From positions 1-41,104 of the forward strand of contig SUVO01000022.1 in NCBI GenBank assembly GCA_015061955.1: a DNA stretch of 41,104 nucleotides, in the 5' to 3' direction. The stretch is from Verrucomicrobiaceae bacterium (GTDB lineage Bacteria; Verrucomicrobiota; Verrucomicrobiia; Opitutales; Intestinicryptomonadaceae). The translations under genes were made by a program, and so were the position numbers. This document shows positions 32,355 through 41,081 of this stretch, piece after piece. The notes below the pieces were generated by a model that saw only the letters and a list, made by a program, of their open reading frames with translations, did not search any database and had not been told where the DNA came from. The number at the start of each line of letters is the position of its first letter. The first letter of the stretch is position 1.

Positions 32355-33542
32355 TTATTTTGAAAGAATTCCAGTTTCTAAACCACGTAATTCTGCCAAG
32401 CCTTTCATTCTACCTATGAAAGAATATCCAGGGTTGCGAGTTGGTGGTTTTGAAAGGTCGTCAGCCATATCTCTGCCATGATCTGGGCGTATTACGATTT
32501 TTTCGCCACCGTTATCTATGCGTTGTTTTTGAATTTGTAAAAGCTTTTTTACTACATCGCACATAGGTACCGAGCCTTCCAAATGTCCAGCCTCAAAGAA
32601 ACTACCATCAGAATTGCGTTGTGTGCTACGCAAGTGTGCAACAAACACTCTATCTTTTAGAGCTTCGAGCATTTCAGGAATATTGTTATGCGCTCCAGCA
32701 CTGAGCGAACCAGTACAGAAACATACTGAATTTGCAGGGCTATCGTAAGCTGATACAATCTTTTGAAAATCTTCTAAACGGGACGCTATGCGAGGTAATC
32801 CCAATACATCAAATGGTGGGTCATCTGGATGAATTGCCAAATGCGAATTACATTCTTCGGCAACTGGTGCAACTTCTTTTAAGAATAGAGCCAGATGTTC
32901 TCTTAGTTTGTTGGCATCTATATTAGCATATTTTGCAAGCATATTACGGACATCATCTATGCTGAAATCCATACTGCACCCTGGGAATACGTCTATAATA
33001 GATCGTTCAAACTTTTTAACACCATCGGTATCTAAGGCATCAAAGAAAGCTTTCGCACGTTGTAGTTGTTCGGGCGTATAGTCTTTTTCTGCGCCTTGAC
33101 GCTTTAACAAATAAATTTCAAAAGCTGCAAATTGAGCTGGATCAAAACGTAGACACGTTGAGCCATCGGCAAGTTTGTAATGTAAGTCTGTTCTAATCCA
33201 ATCGAGAACTGGCATAAAGTTGTAGATTATTATTTTTATGCCACATTCTGCCAAATTGCGAATAGTTTGCTTGTAGTTTTCAATATGACGAACGTAATCG
33301 CCAGTGCGTGTTTTTATATCTTCGCTAACTGGCACACTTTCAACTGCCGACCACTTCAAACCAGCATCTTCTACAATCTTTTTGTGTGCTAAAATTGCTT
33401 CAACGCTCCACACTTCTCCGTATGGAATATCGTGGAGCGACGTAAACACGCTTTCTGCTCCAGCCTGACGTATGAACTCGAGCGACACTTCATCTTTGGG
33501 CCCATACCAACGAAACCCTTCTTCAAGCATATATTTTTTCAT
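32355..33542 (-). CDS. uxuA: mannonate dehydratase
   Basis: A 395-residue enzyme that dehydrates D-mannonate to 2-keto-3-deoxygluconate. The start at 33542 is set by AGGAG 9 nt upstream and by the family N-terminus MLEEGFRWYGPKDEVSLEFIRQAGA. The frame runs back to 33578, but those residues overlap the preceding gene. LAIHPDDPPFDVLGLPRIAS, VCFCTGSLSAGAHNN and RPDHGRDM are UxuA metal/substrate motifs. It is the last gene of the minus-strand hexuronate operon, 4 nt after the SDR gene. Confidence 0.95.
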   Translation of the reverse strand: MKKYMLEEGFRWYGPKDEVSLEFIRQAGAESVFTSLHDIPYGEVWSVEAILAHKKIVEDAGLKWSAVESVPVSEDIKTRTGDYVRHIENYKQTIRNLAECGIKIIIYNFMPVLDWIRTDLHYKLADGSTCLRFDPAQFAAFEIYLLKRQGAEKDYTPEQLQRAKAFFDALDTDGVKKFERSIIDVFPGCSMDFSIDDVRNMLAKYANIDANKLREHLALFLKEVAPVAEECNSHLAIHPDDPPFDVLGLPRIASRLEDFQKIVSAYDSPANSVCFCTGSLSAGAHNNIPEMLEALKDRVFVAHLRSTQRNSDGSFFEAGHLEGSVPMCDVVKKLLQIQKQRIDNGGEKIVIRPDHGRDMADDLSKPPTRNPGYSFIGRMKGLAELRGLETGILSK

Positions 33543-33546
33543 AATA

Positions 33547-34356
33547 TTACACTCCTGAGAAGCACGAGAAACCACCATCTATTGCCATAATTGTGCCTGT
33601 TACAAATTTTGAGGCATCGCTGATTAGATAGTGTGCCGCGCCACATATTTCATCGGCATTTCCAAAGCGCTTGAAAGGTGTTTTGTTGATTACTGTTTGT
33701 CCACGTTGAGTGAAAGTTCCATCTGGATTTGTTAACAACGCTCTGTTTTGTTCGCTTATGAAGAACCCCGGAGCTATTGCATTTACACGAACACCTTCGC
33801 CAAACTTTTGTGCAAATTCAACTGCGAGCCATTTTGTCAAATTATTTACACTGGCTTTTGCATTTGAATAGCCTAAGACTCTAGTTACTGCACTTTCGGC
33901 AGTCATCGAAGAAAAGTTTACAACACAGCCGTACTTTTGTTCTTTAAAGATTTCGCCAAAGACCATTGTTGGCAAAAGTGTGCCTTGTAGATTGAGCTTA
34001 AGAACGTCGGCCCATTGCGATACATCTAAGTCGAAGAATGTTTTATCTGGTGGAATTGTAGCACCTGGCATATTTCCACCAGCTCCGTTTATGAGAGCAT
34101 CGAGTTTACCATATTTTTGCAGAATATCTGCACGAGCTTTTTCGAGGGCAGGGCTATCGAGTACATCGGCTACACAACCTAAGCAATCGCAATCTTCAAG
34201 ACTTTTCATAGCAGAGTCAAGCTTAGCCTGACTTCTGCCCATAAAAACAATCTTAGCGCCTTCTTTTGCCAAATAGCGTGCTAATTCTCCAGCCAAAACG
34301 CCAGTAGAACCTGTTATTGCTACTACTTTATCTTTTATATTAAATAATTCGTTCAT
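33547..34356 (-). CDS. SDR-family D-mannonate oxidoreductase (fructuronate reductase)
   Basis: A 269-residue short-chain dehydrogenase: TGSTGVLAG (15-23), INGAGG, NFSS (Ser149 or Ser150), and GYSNAK with Tyr163 and Lys167. RVNAIAPGFF and AIDGGFS are classical SDR closers. SDR enzymes next to uxuA replace the long-chain UxuB in several bacteria (for example Bacillus YjmF) and reduce fructuronate to mannonate. The substrate is inferred from the operon, which also contains mannonate dehydratase and KDPG aldolase. Confidence 0.88.
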   Translation of the reverse strand: MNELFNIKDKVVAITGSTGVLAGELARYLAKEGAKIVFMGRSQAKLDSAMKSLEDCDCLGCVADVLDSPALEKARADILQKYGKLDALINGAGGNMPGATIPPDKTFFDLDVSQWADVLKLNLQGTLLPTMVFGEIFKEQKYGCVVNFSSMTAESAVTRVLGYSNAKASVNNLTKWLAVEFAQKFGEGVRVNAIAPGFFISEQNRALLTNPDGTFTQRGQTVINKTPFKRFGNADEICGAAHYLISDASKFVTGTIMAIDGGFSCFSGV

Positions 34357-34368
34357 TTTAAAAATTGC

Positions 34369-36081
34369 TTATTGCTTTTTTGATTTAAATATTAGTGCCG
34401 AAGCAATCACAATTGCAAAGAAAACTGCAAATGCTATCGGACCTGCAATTCCAATCTTCTGATACAATACCCACAAGCTTGCAACCGAGCTTGCACTTAC
34501 TGAACATACCATAAGTACATTCCAAAGCATTCGTGATTTCCCCTTCGGTGCTTCATCGCCTAACACTTTTTTGCTGTTCATTAACAACAAGAAAGCACCA
34601 TATGCAATAGGCAACAATACTGCTGCCATTACACCTGCATAAATTACCAACCACATTCTTGCGCCCTTAAAGAATATTGAAGCTGTTGCCGATATAAGAA
34701 TTAACGATGACCCAGCAATTTGCCATTTTGGTTTGCCACCCTTATTGAATATTTCACTAAAGCTTACACCACAAATTAGCATATTCATTAATACTGCATT
34801 CATAGCCATACCTAAAACGCCAAAACCAAATATATAACGTGCTACATCGTCGCCAACGAGTGGTACGAGTGTTTCCGAAAGATTACTTGCATCGCGTTTT
34901 ACAAGCATTGCAGCCATATCTTTTTCTGGAGTAGAAAGTGTATTGCGTGCGTTGTCTTTTAACGCAGGAGTCAATTTTGCAAATGCCTCTTTGCCCATTT
35001 TATTTTCAATGCGAGCATCTAAAAGCTGAATATATCCTGAAACCAAATTTTGTGCAGGCTTTACTTCTACACCATTTACAATTGCTGGAACAAGTTTTCC
35101 GTCTTTTATTGTTGATATAGCCAACCCTTGTGCTGGAGTTGCATGGAACTGCGAAGATGCTGCAATAACAATACACGAAGTTGCCAACAAGAACGGTATG
35201 AACAAGCCTGTTGCAAGGTCGAAGATTGCTAAGCCTCTAAAGTCTTTATTCCAGCCTTTTTTTATCATAGAATATGGCCAAAGGAATGTCATATTTATAC
35301 CAACTGCCATAGCTGCTGCCGATATCACAACGTCGATTTGTTGCGATACAATCATATCCGACCAGAATTTTGCACCAGCAACATCTAATTTAGAAATGTA
35401 TGCCATAAAATCGGCGCTTGGTTGGGTAAATACTGAGAAGTTTGGAACAAAGCCTTGTGCAACTCTTGCCCAATCGATTTTACCACTTACAGTTAGGCTG
35501 ATAACAACACCAAAGAAGCACACAACAATTGCTGCAACCGATAATTTAATGAAAATTTCAAAAATCTTAACACCTTTACCACCTTGTGCGTAGATTATAG
35601 TCATAAGCATTGCAACCAAGAACAAACATGCTGTAATTATAATTTCAGTTGTTTGCGATGGTGCTGAACCCATATTGGCTATGTTTTGTGTTATAGCTGC
35701 TACACCTAATGCGAATTGAGGCCATGCAAAAACAAAGCATGCAAGCATTGAACCAATTGCCCAAGCATAACCCAATACTGGTGTTATGTTTTTATTTATT
35801 GCAACCATTGGTTTTTCTTTAATCGACAATGTAACGTAAGAAAGTGCTGCAAGCATAATGATACCAAGTACCATAGCAAATGGTTGAAGCCACATAAAGC
35901 CTAAGCCACCCAATACGCCCAAGTACAAAGCCGATGCCAACGACCCACCACCAAGTGTTGTTGCACTCTGAAGCCAACCCGGACCAGATAGTTTTACGAA
36001 TGCACCAAGTTGTGCAAGTTTACCTTTTGATTTTGCGTCGACAAGTAATTGACGCTGTTGTTGAAGTTTATTATTTCCCAT
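34369..36081 (-). CDS. Nramp-superfamily membrane transporter lacking canonical metal ligands
   Basis: A 570-residue protein with about 12 membrane helices. The N-terminal GPGWLQSATTLGGGS aligns with helix 1 of Nramp metal transporters, but the metal-binding DPGN is replaced by GGGS (44-47). In helix 6, LWPYS (267-271) stands where Nramps have I-M-P-H-N, so the methionine and histidine positions are changed as well. An extramembrane insert of about 90 residues occurs around 320-410. With all canonical metal ligands altered and a position inside a hexuronate operon (overlapping the upstream oxidoreductase gene by 11 nt), uptake of a uronate or related organic acid is a more plausible role than metal transport. 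The substrate is not shown by the sequence. Confidence 0.75.
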   Translation of the reverse strand: MGNNKLQQQRQLLVDAKSKGKLAQLGAFVKLSGPGWLQSATTLGGGSLASALYLGVLGGLGFMWLQPFAMVLGIIMLAALSYVTLSIKEKPMVAINKNITPVLGYAWAIGSMLACFVFAWPQFALGVAAITQNIANMGSAPSQTTEIIITACLFLVAMLMTIIYAQGGKGVKIFEIFIKLSVAAIVVCFFGVVISLTVSGKIDWARVAQGFVPNFSVFTQPSADFMAYISKLDVAGAKFWSDMIVSQQIDVVISAAAMAVGINMTFLWPYSMIKKGWNKDFRGLAIFDLATGLFIPFLLATSCIVIAASSQFHATPAQGLAISTIKDGKLVPAIVNGVEVKPAQNLVSGYIQLLDARIENKMGKEAFAKLTPALKDNARNTLSTPEKDMAAMLVKRDASNLSETLVPLVGDDVARYIFGFGVLGMAMNAVLMNMLICGVSFSEIFNKGGKPKWQIAGSSLILISATASIFFKGARMWLVIYAGVMAAVLLPIAYGAFLLLMNSKKVLGDEAPKGKSRMLWNVLMVCSVSASSVASLWVLYQKIGIAGPIAFAVFFAIVIASALIFKSKKQ

Positions 36082-37153
36082 GGTTTAATTCTGCTATTTG
36101 TTGAGATTTTAACGCAAGTTCTGCTGCTTTGAATGCGTGTTGTTGAGTCATTGCGTTTTCTGTATTGTTTAAAATGTCTAAAATAAATTTTCCGAAGAAT
36201 GGGAATTTCATTTCTCGGCAATCTATACGTTGTGTTCCGTTTGCATCGGTGAGGAACAAAATCTGACTTGGATTTTCAGCATCAGAATAGTCTATATATT
36301 TGCGAATTTCAATGTAGCCCTTGCTACCCAAGATAAACGTTCTACCATCGCCCCATACTGGGAGACCATCAGGCGTAAACCAGTCAACTCGGCAGTAGCA
36401 CGATGCTCCTGTATCTGTTGTAAGGCTTGCTTCGCCAAAGTCTTGAAGTTCTGGATATTCAGGATTTGCACAATTATCTATTCTTGCAAAATTTATAGTG
36501 GCATCGGTTGAACCAGAAAATTCAAGGAACTGCTCGAATTGGTGCGAACCTATGTCGGTTAAAATTCCACCATAGCGTTCTCGCTTAAAGAACCAGTCTG
36601 GACGTGCATTCTTTGATAGACGATGAGGTGCCATAATCAGAACTTGCAATACTTTGCCAATTGCACCAGCTTTTATTAACTCGTTTGCTTTTTCTGCGGC
36701 TTGGTTATGTATGCGTTCTGCAAAATATGGCATATATTTTTTACCAGATGTTTTTACCAACTCTTTAGCTTCGTTGAGTTGTTCTAAGGTTGTAAACGGA
36801 GGCTTATCTACAAAGTAGTGTTTGCCAGCCAAGAGAACCTTTTTACCTAAGTCGAAGCGATCGGCTGGAATTGATGCACCAGCCACGCAAACTATTTCTG
36901 GGTCTTGCAAGATTTCTTCTAAGCTTGATGCAACTGGTACATTGGGAAAGCGTTTTTGAAAGTCGGCAACTTTTTTTGCATCGCTATCCCACACGCATTT
37001 GCAAACTGCACCTGCCGAAACTAAACCTTGAACTTGGGCGTAAATATGCCCATGGTCGAGACCTGCTGCCGCAAAGACAAATTCGCCTTTTTGACATACG
37101 CTTTCACCCGAGCCATCAGGAACGTAGTCGTATCCACTGAAATGTTTTGCCAT
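36071..37153 (-). CDS. Gfo/Idh/MocA-family oxidoreductase, cytoplasmic, divergent
   Basis: A 360-residue protein without a signal peptide. The nucleotide loop is unusual (AAAGLDHGHI rather than GxGxxG) and the catalytic motif is VDKPP (Lys117) instead of EKP. GILTDIGSHQFEQFLEFSG and a C-terminal GSKGYIEIRKYIDY keep the family fold. The first 20 residues are polar and precede the Rossmann strand. Starts 1 nt after the preceding paralogue, so the two are co-translated and may act together on a uronate or inositol-type compound. Confidence 0.88.
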   Translation of the reverse strand: MAKHFSGYDYVPDGSGESVCQKGEFVFAAAGLDHGHIYAQVQGLVSAGAVCKCVWDSDAKKVADFQKRFPNVPVASSLEEILQDPEIVCVAGASIPADRFDLGKKVLLAGKHYFVDKPPFTTLEQLNEAKELVKTSGKKYMPYFAERIHNQAAEKANELIKAGAIGKVLQVLIMAPHRLSKNARPDWFFKRERYGGILTDIGSHQFEQFLEFSGSTDATINFARIDNCANPEYPELQDFGEASLTTDTGASCYCRVDWFTPDGLPVWGDGRTFILGSKGYIEIRKYIDYSDAENPSQILFLTDANGTQRIDCREMKFPFFGKFILDILNNTENAMTQQHAFKAAELALKSQQIAELNHGK

Positions 37154-37154
37154 A

Positions 37155-38291
37155 TTATCTGAATGATTTTGTAAATTCTATGATGAAGTCGGTATCTATG
37201 TTTTCACGGAATTTCGACGAAGCTGTTTTTTCTGCCAATAGTTTTGCATAAGAGGCGTCGTCGAATGGGAATGCAATATCGGAATTTGTCCAAGTCGACA
37301 TCAACATTGCGTTAGCTAAGCATACAGAATTGTAGCCTTGTTGGGCATCGAAATCAAACGTTGCACCATTATCGACTGCGTTTACAAAGTTCTTTAGAAC
37401 GCCAGAATGTTGTTCGCCTTTTGAGTCGAACGTTTCTTCAGTTGTGGTATCGTCTGGAGTGCCAAAGACATACTTAGTGTTGAGAGTGTAATCTTTCAAG
37501 CTATCGAAACGCGTTATTTTTAGTTTGTCGTTTTCGGCAACAAGAAAACCTTTATCGCCTGCAATTTCAAGACGGTTTGTTCCTGGATATTCGCCTGTTG
37601 CAGTTGCAAAAGTTGCTGTCATTCCATTTTCAAACTCGAAGTATGCTGTTGCTTCGTCTTCTACTTCTATGTTGTGATACTTACCAAATTTGCACCATGC
37701 ACGCAAACTTTTTGGCATACCGAAAACCCATGCAAAGATGTCGATATTATGTATTGATTGATTTATCAATGCACCACCAGCTTCGCCTTTAAATGTACCA
37801 CGCCAGTTGCTACTTGAAAAATAGATTTGTGGGCGATACCAATTTGTCATAAACCACGATGCTCTGTTGATTTTACCCAACTGATCCGATGCCACCAATT
37901 CTTTTATGCGTGCATACATTGGTGTTGTTCGCTGATTTAACATAATACCACAGACTTTACCTTTAGCTTTTGCAAGTTCTACTATTTGTTTTGCATCGAA
38001 CGATGTAAGAGCTATTGGTTTTTCAATCAATACATGTTTGTCGGCTTCAAGGCATTTCTTTGCTAACTCAAAGTGATTGAAAGAGGGCGTTGCCACGAGT
38101 ACTGCTTCTACATTTACATCGTTGAGCATATCGTCTAAATTCGAGTATGCTTTTAAACCTGCAAATTTTACAGGGTCGATGTATTTTTCGTCGCAGACAC
38201 AGGCAATTTCACAGTTGGGAACTTTGCCTTCTTGTATATTTTTTATGTGCATGGAGCCTATTGCTCCCAATCCGATTACGCCCAATTTCAT
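37155..38291 (-). CDS. Gfo/Idh/MocA-family oxidoreductase, cytoplasmic
   Basis: A 378-residue protein. VIGLGAIGSMHIKN is a standard dinucleotide loop (residues about 5-18), VLIEKPIAL gives the conserved Lys91, and GGALINQSIHNIDIFAWVFG is the catalytic sheet motif with His and Asp. AAGGAG stands just before the ATG. It is the second gene of the hexuronate operon, 28 nt after the aldolase. Family members interconvert hydroxyl and keto groups of sugars, inositols and uronates; the exact substrate is unknown. Confidence 0.92.
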   Translation of the reverse strand: MKLGVIGLGAIGSMHIKNIQEGKVPNCEIACVCDEKYIDPVKFAGLKAYSNLDDMLNDVNVEAVLVATPSFNHFELAKKCLEADKHVLIEKPIALTSFDAKQIVELAKAKGKVCGIMLNQRTTPMYARIKELVASDQLGKINRASWFMTNWYRPQIYFSSSNWRGTFKGEAGGALINQSIHNIDIFAWVFGMPKSLRAWCKFGKYHNIEVEDEATAYFEFENGMTATFATATGEYPGTNRLEIAGDKGFLVAENDKLKITRFDSLKDYTLNTKYVFGTPDDTTTEETFDSKGEQHSGVLKNFVNAVDNGATFDFDAQQGYNSVCLANAMLMSTWTNSDIAFPFDDASYAKLLAEKTASSKFRENIDTDFIIEFTKSFR

Positions 38292-38319
38292 TGTAGTATC
38301 TCCTTTTGTGTGTGTTAAA

Positions 38320-38952
38320 TTATTTCAAAGTTTTAAGAACATCGTAAGCTTCTTTTGCAAGAGCTTGAATTTCGTCAAACTTGCCTGCATTGATGAGTTC
38401 TGGCTTTGCCAACCACGAGCCTCCAACTGCAGCTATGAGAGGATCGGAAAGCATTTCTGCCAAGTTCGAGATGTTTACGCCTCCCAATGGCAAGAATTTC
38501 AAACCGAGATGTTTGTAAGGTGCTGCAATTGTTTTCAAATGTTTTATACCACAACTTGCTGCTGGGAAGTATTTGAGCATTTTGCAACCATTTTCAACCG
38601 ATATTTCGATATCGCTTGGTGTGAAAATACCAGGACCAAATTCCAAACCAATTTCGTTTGCCTTTTGGATAACACGAGCGTTTGTTCCTGGAGCAACTGC
38701 AAAGCATGCGCCTGCTTCTTTAGCTGCTACAACTTGGTCTGGTGTAAGTACTGTACCTGCACCTACGAATACATCTGGAAGTTCTTTACGGATTGCTTTA
38801 ATACAATCTAAGCCAGCTGGTGTACGCAATGTTAGTTCAATTGCCGATATTCCACCATTCATTAAAGCTTCTGCTACTGGAATGGCGTCTTTTAGGTTTT
38901 CGATTGTGCAGACTGCTACAAGCTTTCTGCTTTCTAATTCTTGCATTAACAT
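38320..38952 (-). CDS. eda: 2-keto-3-deoxy-6-phosphogluconate / 4-hydroxy-2-oxoglutarate aldolase
   Basis: A 210-residue class I aldolase. IELTLRTP (Glu39), VGAGTVLTPDQ and MLKYFPA with Schiff-base Lys127 are diagnostic of Eda. It cleaves KDPG to pyruvate and glyceraldehyde-3-phosphate, the last step of hexuronate breakdown. GAAAGG lies about 8 nt before the ATG. It is the first gene of the operon ending with uxuA. A KDG kinase, needed between UxuA and Eda, is not obvious in the window. Confidence 0.95.
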   Translation of the reverse strand: MLMQELESRKLVAVCTIENLKDAIPVAEALMNGGISAIELTLRTPAGLDCIKAIRKELPDVFVGAGTVLTPDQVVAAKEAGACFAVAPGTNARVIQKANEIGLEFGPGIFTPSDIEISVENGCKMLKYFPAASCGIKHLKTIAAPYKHLGLKFLPLGGVNISNLAEMLSDPLIAAVGGSWLAKPELINAGKFDEIQALAKEAYDVLKTLK

Positions 38953-38998
38953 TTTTATGCCTTTCTGTTATAATTTATCTGTTGAAATTCTAATTATG

Positions 38999-39019
38999 AA
39001 TGGTTATTACTCAACCATT
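38999..39019. promoter_or_regulatory. hairpin in the eda leader
   Basis: AATGGTT and AACCATT with a 7-nt loop, about 50 nt before the eda start codon and downstream of the predicted transcription start. Confidence 0.4.
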
Positions 39020-39033
39020 GTAAACATGTTGTT

Positions 39034-39061
39034 ATTATCTTTCTTAAAACCAATCAGTCAA
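39034..39061 (-). promoter_or_regulatory. promoter of the hexuronate operon
   Basis: On the minus strand TTGACT, a 16-nt spacer, then GATAAT, upstream of eda. A near-palindrome lies immediately upstream of the -35. Confidence 0.6.
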
Positions 39062-39067
39062 GCATTT

Positions 39068-39083
39068 TCTCAAACGATTGAGA
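39068..39083. promoter_or_regulatory. candidate LacI-type operator upstream of the hexuronate promoter
   Basis: TCTCAAACGATTGAGA is a CG-centred palindrome with one mismatched pair. Its core TCAAACG is shared with the site at 4582-4595 read on the minus strand. Confidence 0.45.
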
Positions 39084-39158
39084 GAATTATAAAAGAGCGT
39101 TGCAAAAGGTTGGTTTTATTAGATGTCTTTTATGGCGTGTAGATGTTTGTTTTTACCA

Positions 39159-39189
39159 TTGATTGAATTTTGTTTAAATGTTAACATTT
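39159..39189 (+). promoter_or_regulatory. promoter with 14-bp palindrome upstream of the glycosidase-like gene
   Basis: TTGATT (39159-39164), a 17-nt spacer and TAACAT (39182-39187). The -10 lies inside the perfect palindrome AAATGTTAACATTT (39176-39189). AATGTT and AACATT also form the outer arms of the operator at 13591-13612. Confidence 0.45.
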
Positions 39190-39216
39190 GAATGTTTTAT
39201 GATGAAAGGTAATACT

Positions 39217-40980
39217 ATGTTCAGATTTTTCTTAGGTTTATATTTTACATTAGTTTGTTCAGTTTTATATGCTACTGAGTCTATTTCTGCTGACTTCGTT
39301 TTTAGCGACACTGACATAATAACAAAAAACTACCAGCTTGAAAATATGTCTGATGGTGCAATGCGTTTAACTATTCCAGTTGCCGACATTCCTCGCAATA
39401 CTCGACAAGTTCGTATTTATTCATCGTTTTTTGAAGCTGAAAAAGGCGATGAGGGGTATTTTATTATTCCGAATGTGCGTTATGGCAACATTGGTTATTT
39501 TAAGCACGAAAACGGAAGAAAATTTTATGATCCACAATTAGCTTTCATAGGTTCTAAAACTCCGAAAGGAGCTTATGTAGCCATTGTAAAAGGCTTAGAA
39601 TTAGAGTTTTCGGTTATAATGGAAGTTAAAAACAAACATCATATTTTGTATCCTCGTTTCAACATAAACAAAATTGATTTTGACCCATACGAAGACATTG
39701 TTATCGACTATTACAACTTAGGCAAAAATGCCACATATGTCGATATGGCAAAAAAGTATCGTCAGTATAAAATCGACAGTGGTGCTATTGTGTCTTTGAA
39801 AGAACGTGTAAAAACAAATCCCATTTTAAAGTATTCTGTTGAAGCCCCATTTATCAGAGTCAAGCTCGCCAACAACAAGCATCCTAAAGGTATGGACGGC
39901 TACAATTCGCCAAAGTGGGACAAAGTTAAGCACGAACTTAACATTATGAACACTTTCGACGACTTCATCAATATTATGAAGAATATGCACAACGCAGGTG
40001 TAAAAGAAGCCGATATGTGTTTTGTTGGTTGGCAAGTTGGTGGTTTCGACGGTTATTTCCCTGATTTATTTCCAGTAGAGGAACGTCTTGGTGGCGAAGC
40101 AAAAATGCGCGAAGCTGTAAAGGTTGGCAAAGAACTCGGGTATCATATGACAACCCATATCAACAATCACAATATGTACAAACGTGCAAAGCGTTGGAGC
40201 GATGAATTTGTATCGAAAAATCGCAAGGGAGAACCTCGTGTCTACACTTACTGGCCAGGTGGAAAAGCCTACAACACTTGCTTTCAGACCATTTGCGACC
40301 GTTTTATCGACAGCGATATTGCAAAGCTCAAAGATATGGGTATGAATGCTCCTCAGCATGTCGATGTAACTACTGCACGTCGTCCCGATCCATGTTGCGA
40401 TGCTATTCACCCAAACAATCGTGAACAACAAGCTCAACATCAAATTCGCTTAGGCAAAAAATATCGCAAGCACTTTGGTGGTTTTACTTCTGAAGCTGGT
40501 TACGATCACTGCATTGAAGTTCTCGACTACGCTCTATATACAAGCTCGGTATATGCTGGACTTGTCGATAATCTCCATACCGACAAAATATCTCTCACTG
40601 AACGCGACCTTTTCCCCATTTGGCAAATTGTATATCACGGCTACGTCTTGAGTAATCCAGATTGGTATACCATCGACTGTTATCTAAAGCCAAAAGGTCA
40701 TCAATGGCGCTTGAAATTTATCGAATGTGGTGGACGTCCAACTTTCTACTGGACTCAATACAAATCGCAGAAAGATATCGATGCTATTGCCGAAGCTTAT
40801 CGCGAATACGTACCTATGCGTCATTTACAATACGAAACCATTGAACGCCACCAAGAAATTGCCAAAGGTATTATTTTAGTTGGCTACTCGAATGGTTCAG
40901 AAGTTGTTGTAAACTATTCCGACAAACCTTATGAGTACAAAGGCAAGGTAATACAACCTCGCGACTATCTTTTATTTTAA
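39217..40980 (+). CDS. exported glycoside-hydrolase-like protein (DUF5696/GH101-type TIM barrel)
   Basis: A 587-residue protein. ATG 39217 is preceded by AAAGG at ideal spacing and opens a Sec signal ending near LYA-TE; in-frame ATGs at 39178 and 39202 would place extra residues before the signal. The N-terminal 200 residues are beta-rich (VPVADIPRNTRQVRIYSSFF region). The following barrel has ADMCFVGWQVGGFDGYFPDLFPVEERLGGEAKMREAV and GYHMTTHINNHNMY, a pattern seen in GH101-like and DUF5696 proteins. MGMNAPQHVDV and GFTSEAGYDHCIEVLDYAL supply candidate catalytic acids (Asp in HVDV, Glu in SEAG). Substrate unknown. Divergent from the hexuronate operon. Confidence 0.6.
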   Translation: MFRFFLGLYFTLVCSVLYATESISADFVFSDTDIITKNYQLENMSDGAMRLTIPVADIPRNTRQVRIYSSFFEAEKGDEGYFIIPNVRYGNIGYFKHENGRKFYDPQLAFIGSKTPKGAYVAIVKGLELEFSVIMEVKNKHHILYPRFNINKIDFDPYEDIVIDYYNLGKNATYVDMAKKYRQYKIDSGAIVSLKERVKTNPILKYSVEAPFIRVKLANNKHPKGMDGYNSPKWDKVKHELNIMNTFDDFINIMKNMHNAGVKEADMCFVGWQVGGFDGYFPDLFPVEERLGGEAKMREAVKVGKELGYHMTTHINNHNMYKRAKRWSDEFVSKNRKGEPRVYTYWPGGKAYNTCFQTICDRFIDSDIAKLKDMGMNAPQHVDVTTARRPDPCCDAIHPNNREQQAQHQIRLGKKYRKHFGGFTSEAGYDHCIEVLDYALYTSSVYAGLVDNLHTDKISLTERDLFPIWQIVYHGYVLSNPDWYTIDCYLKPKGHQWRLKFIECGGRPTFYWTQYKSQKDIDAIAEAYREYVPMRHLQYETIERHQEIAKGIILVGYSNGSEVVVNYSDKPYEYKGKVIQPRDYLLF

Positions 40981-40994
40981 AAACGTGTGTGGAC

Positions 40995-41081
40995 GCACCA
41001 CTTTGCGAATAAGGATTTAAATAATGATAAAGTAGGCAATGAAATTGCCTACTTTTTTTATTTAAATTCGCAAAGTGGTGC
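40995..41081. repeat. long nested inverted repeat enclosing a terminator
   Basis: Outer arms GCACCACTTTGCGAAT (40995-41010) and its exact complement (41066-41081) enclose a second pair, ATTTAAATAA (41015-41024) and TTATTTAAAT (41058-41067), and then the terminator hairpin. The whole 87-nt segment can fold into one long, slightly interrupted stem. It may be a MITE-like element or an unusually extended terminator. Confidence 0.7.
41029..41058 (+). terminator. rho-independent terminator after the glycosidase-like gene
   Basis: AAAGTAGGCAAT-GAA-ATTGCCTACTTT followed by TTTT, at the centre of the larger inverted repeat. Confidence 0.85.

Noticed and set aside
34369..36081. Ordinary manganese/iron Nramp transporter
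   Set aside because: The four canonical metal-ligand positions in helices 1 and 6 are all substituted, and the neighbours are uronate genes.
38077..38811. 244-residue plus-strand open frame across the eda / oxidoreductase boundary
   Set aside because: It is antisense to two clear genes, Cys/Phe-rich with no family resemblance and no ribosome site, so a shadow frame.
38573..39142. 189-residue plus-strand open frame opposite eda
   Set aside because: Mirrors the well-supported aldolase gene and its promoter; composition is that of an antisense frame.
40995..41081. Integron attC site
   Set aside because: The nested arms are suggestive, but no typical core sites and no cassette array or integrase are visible.
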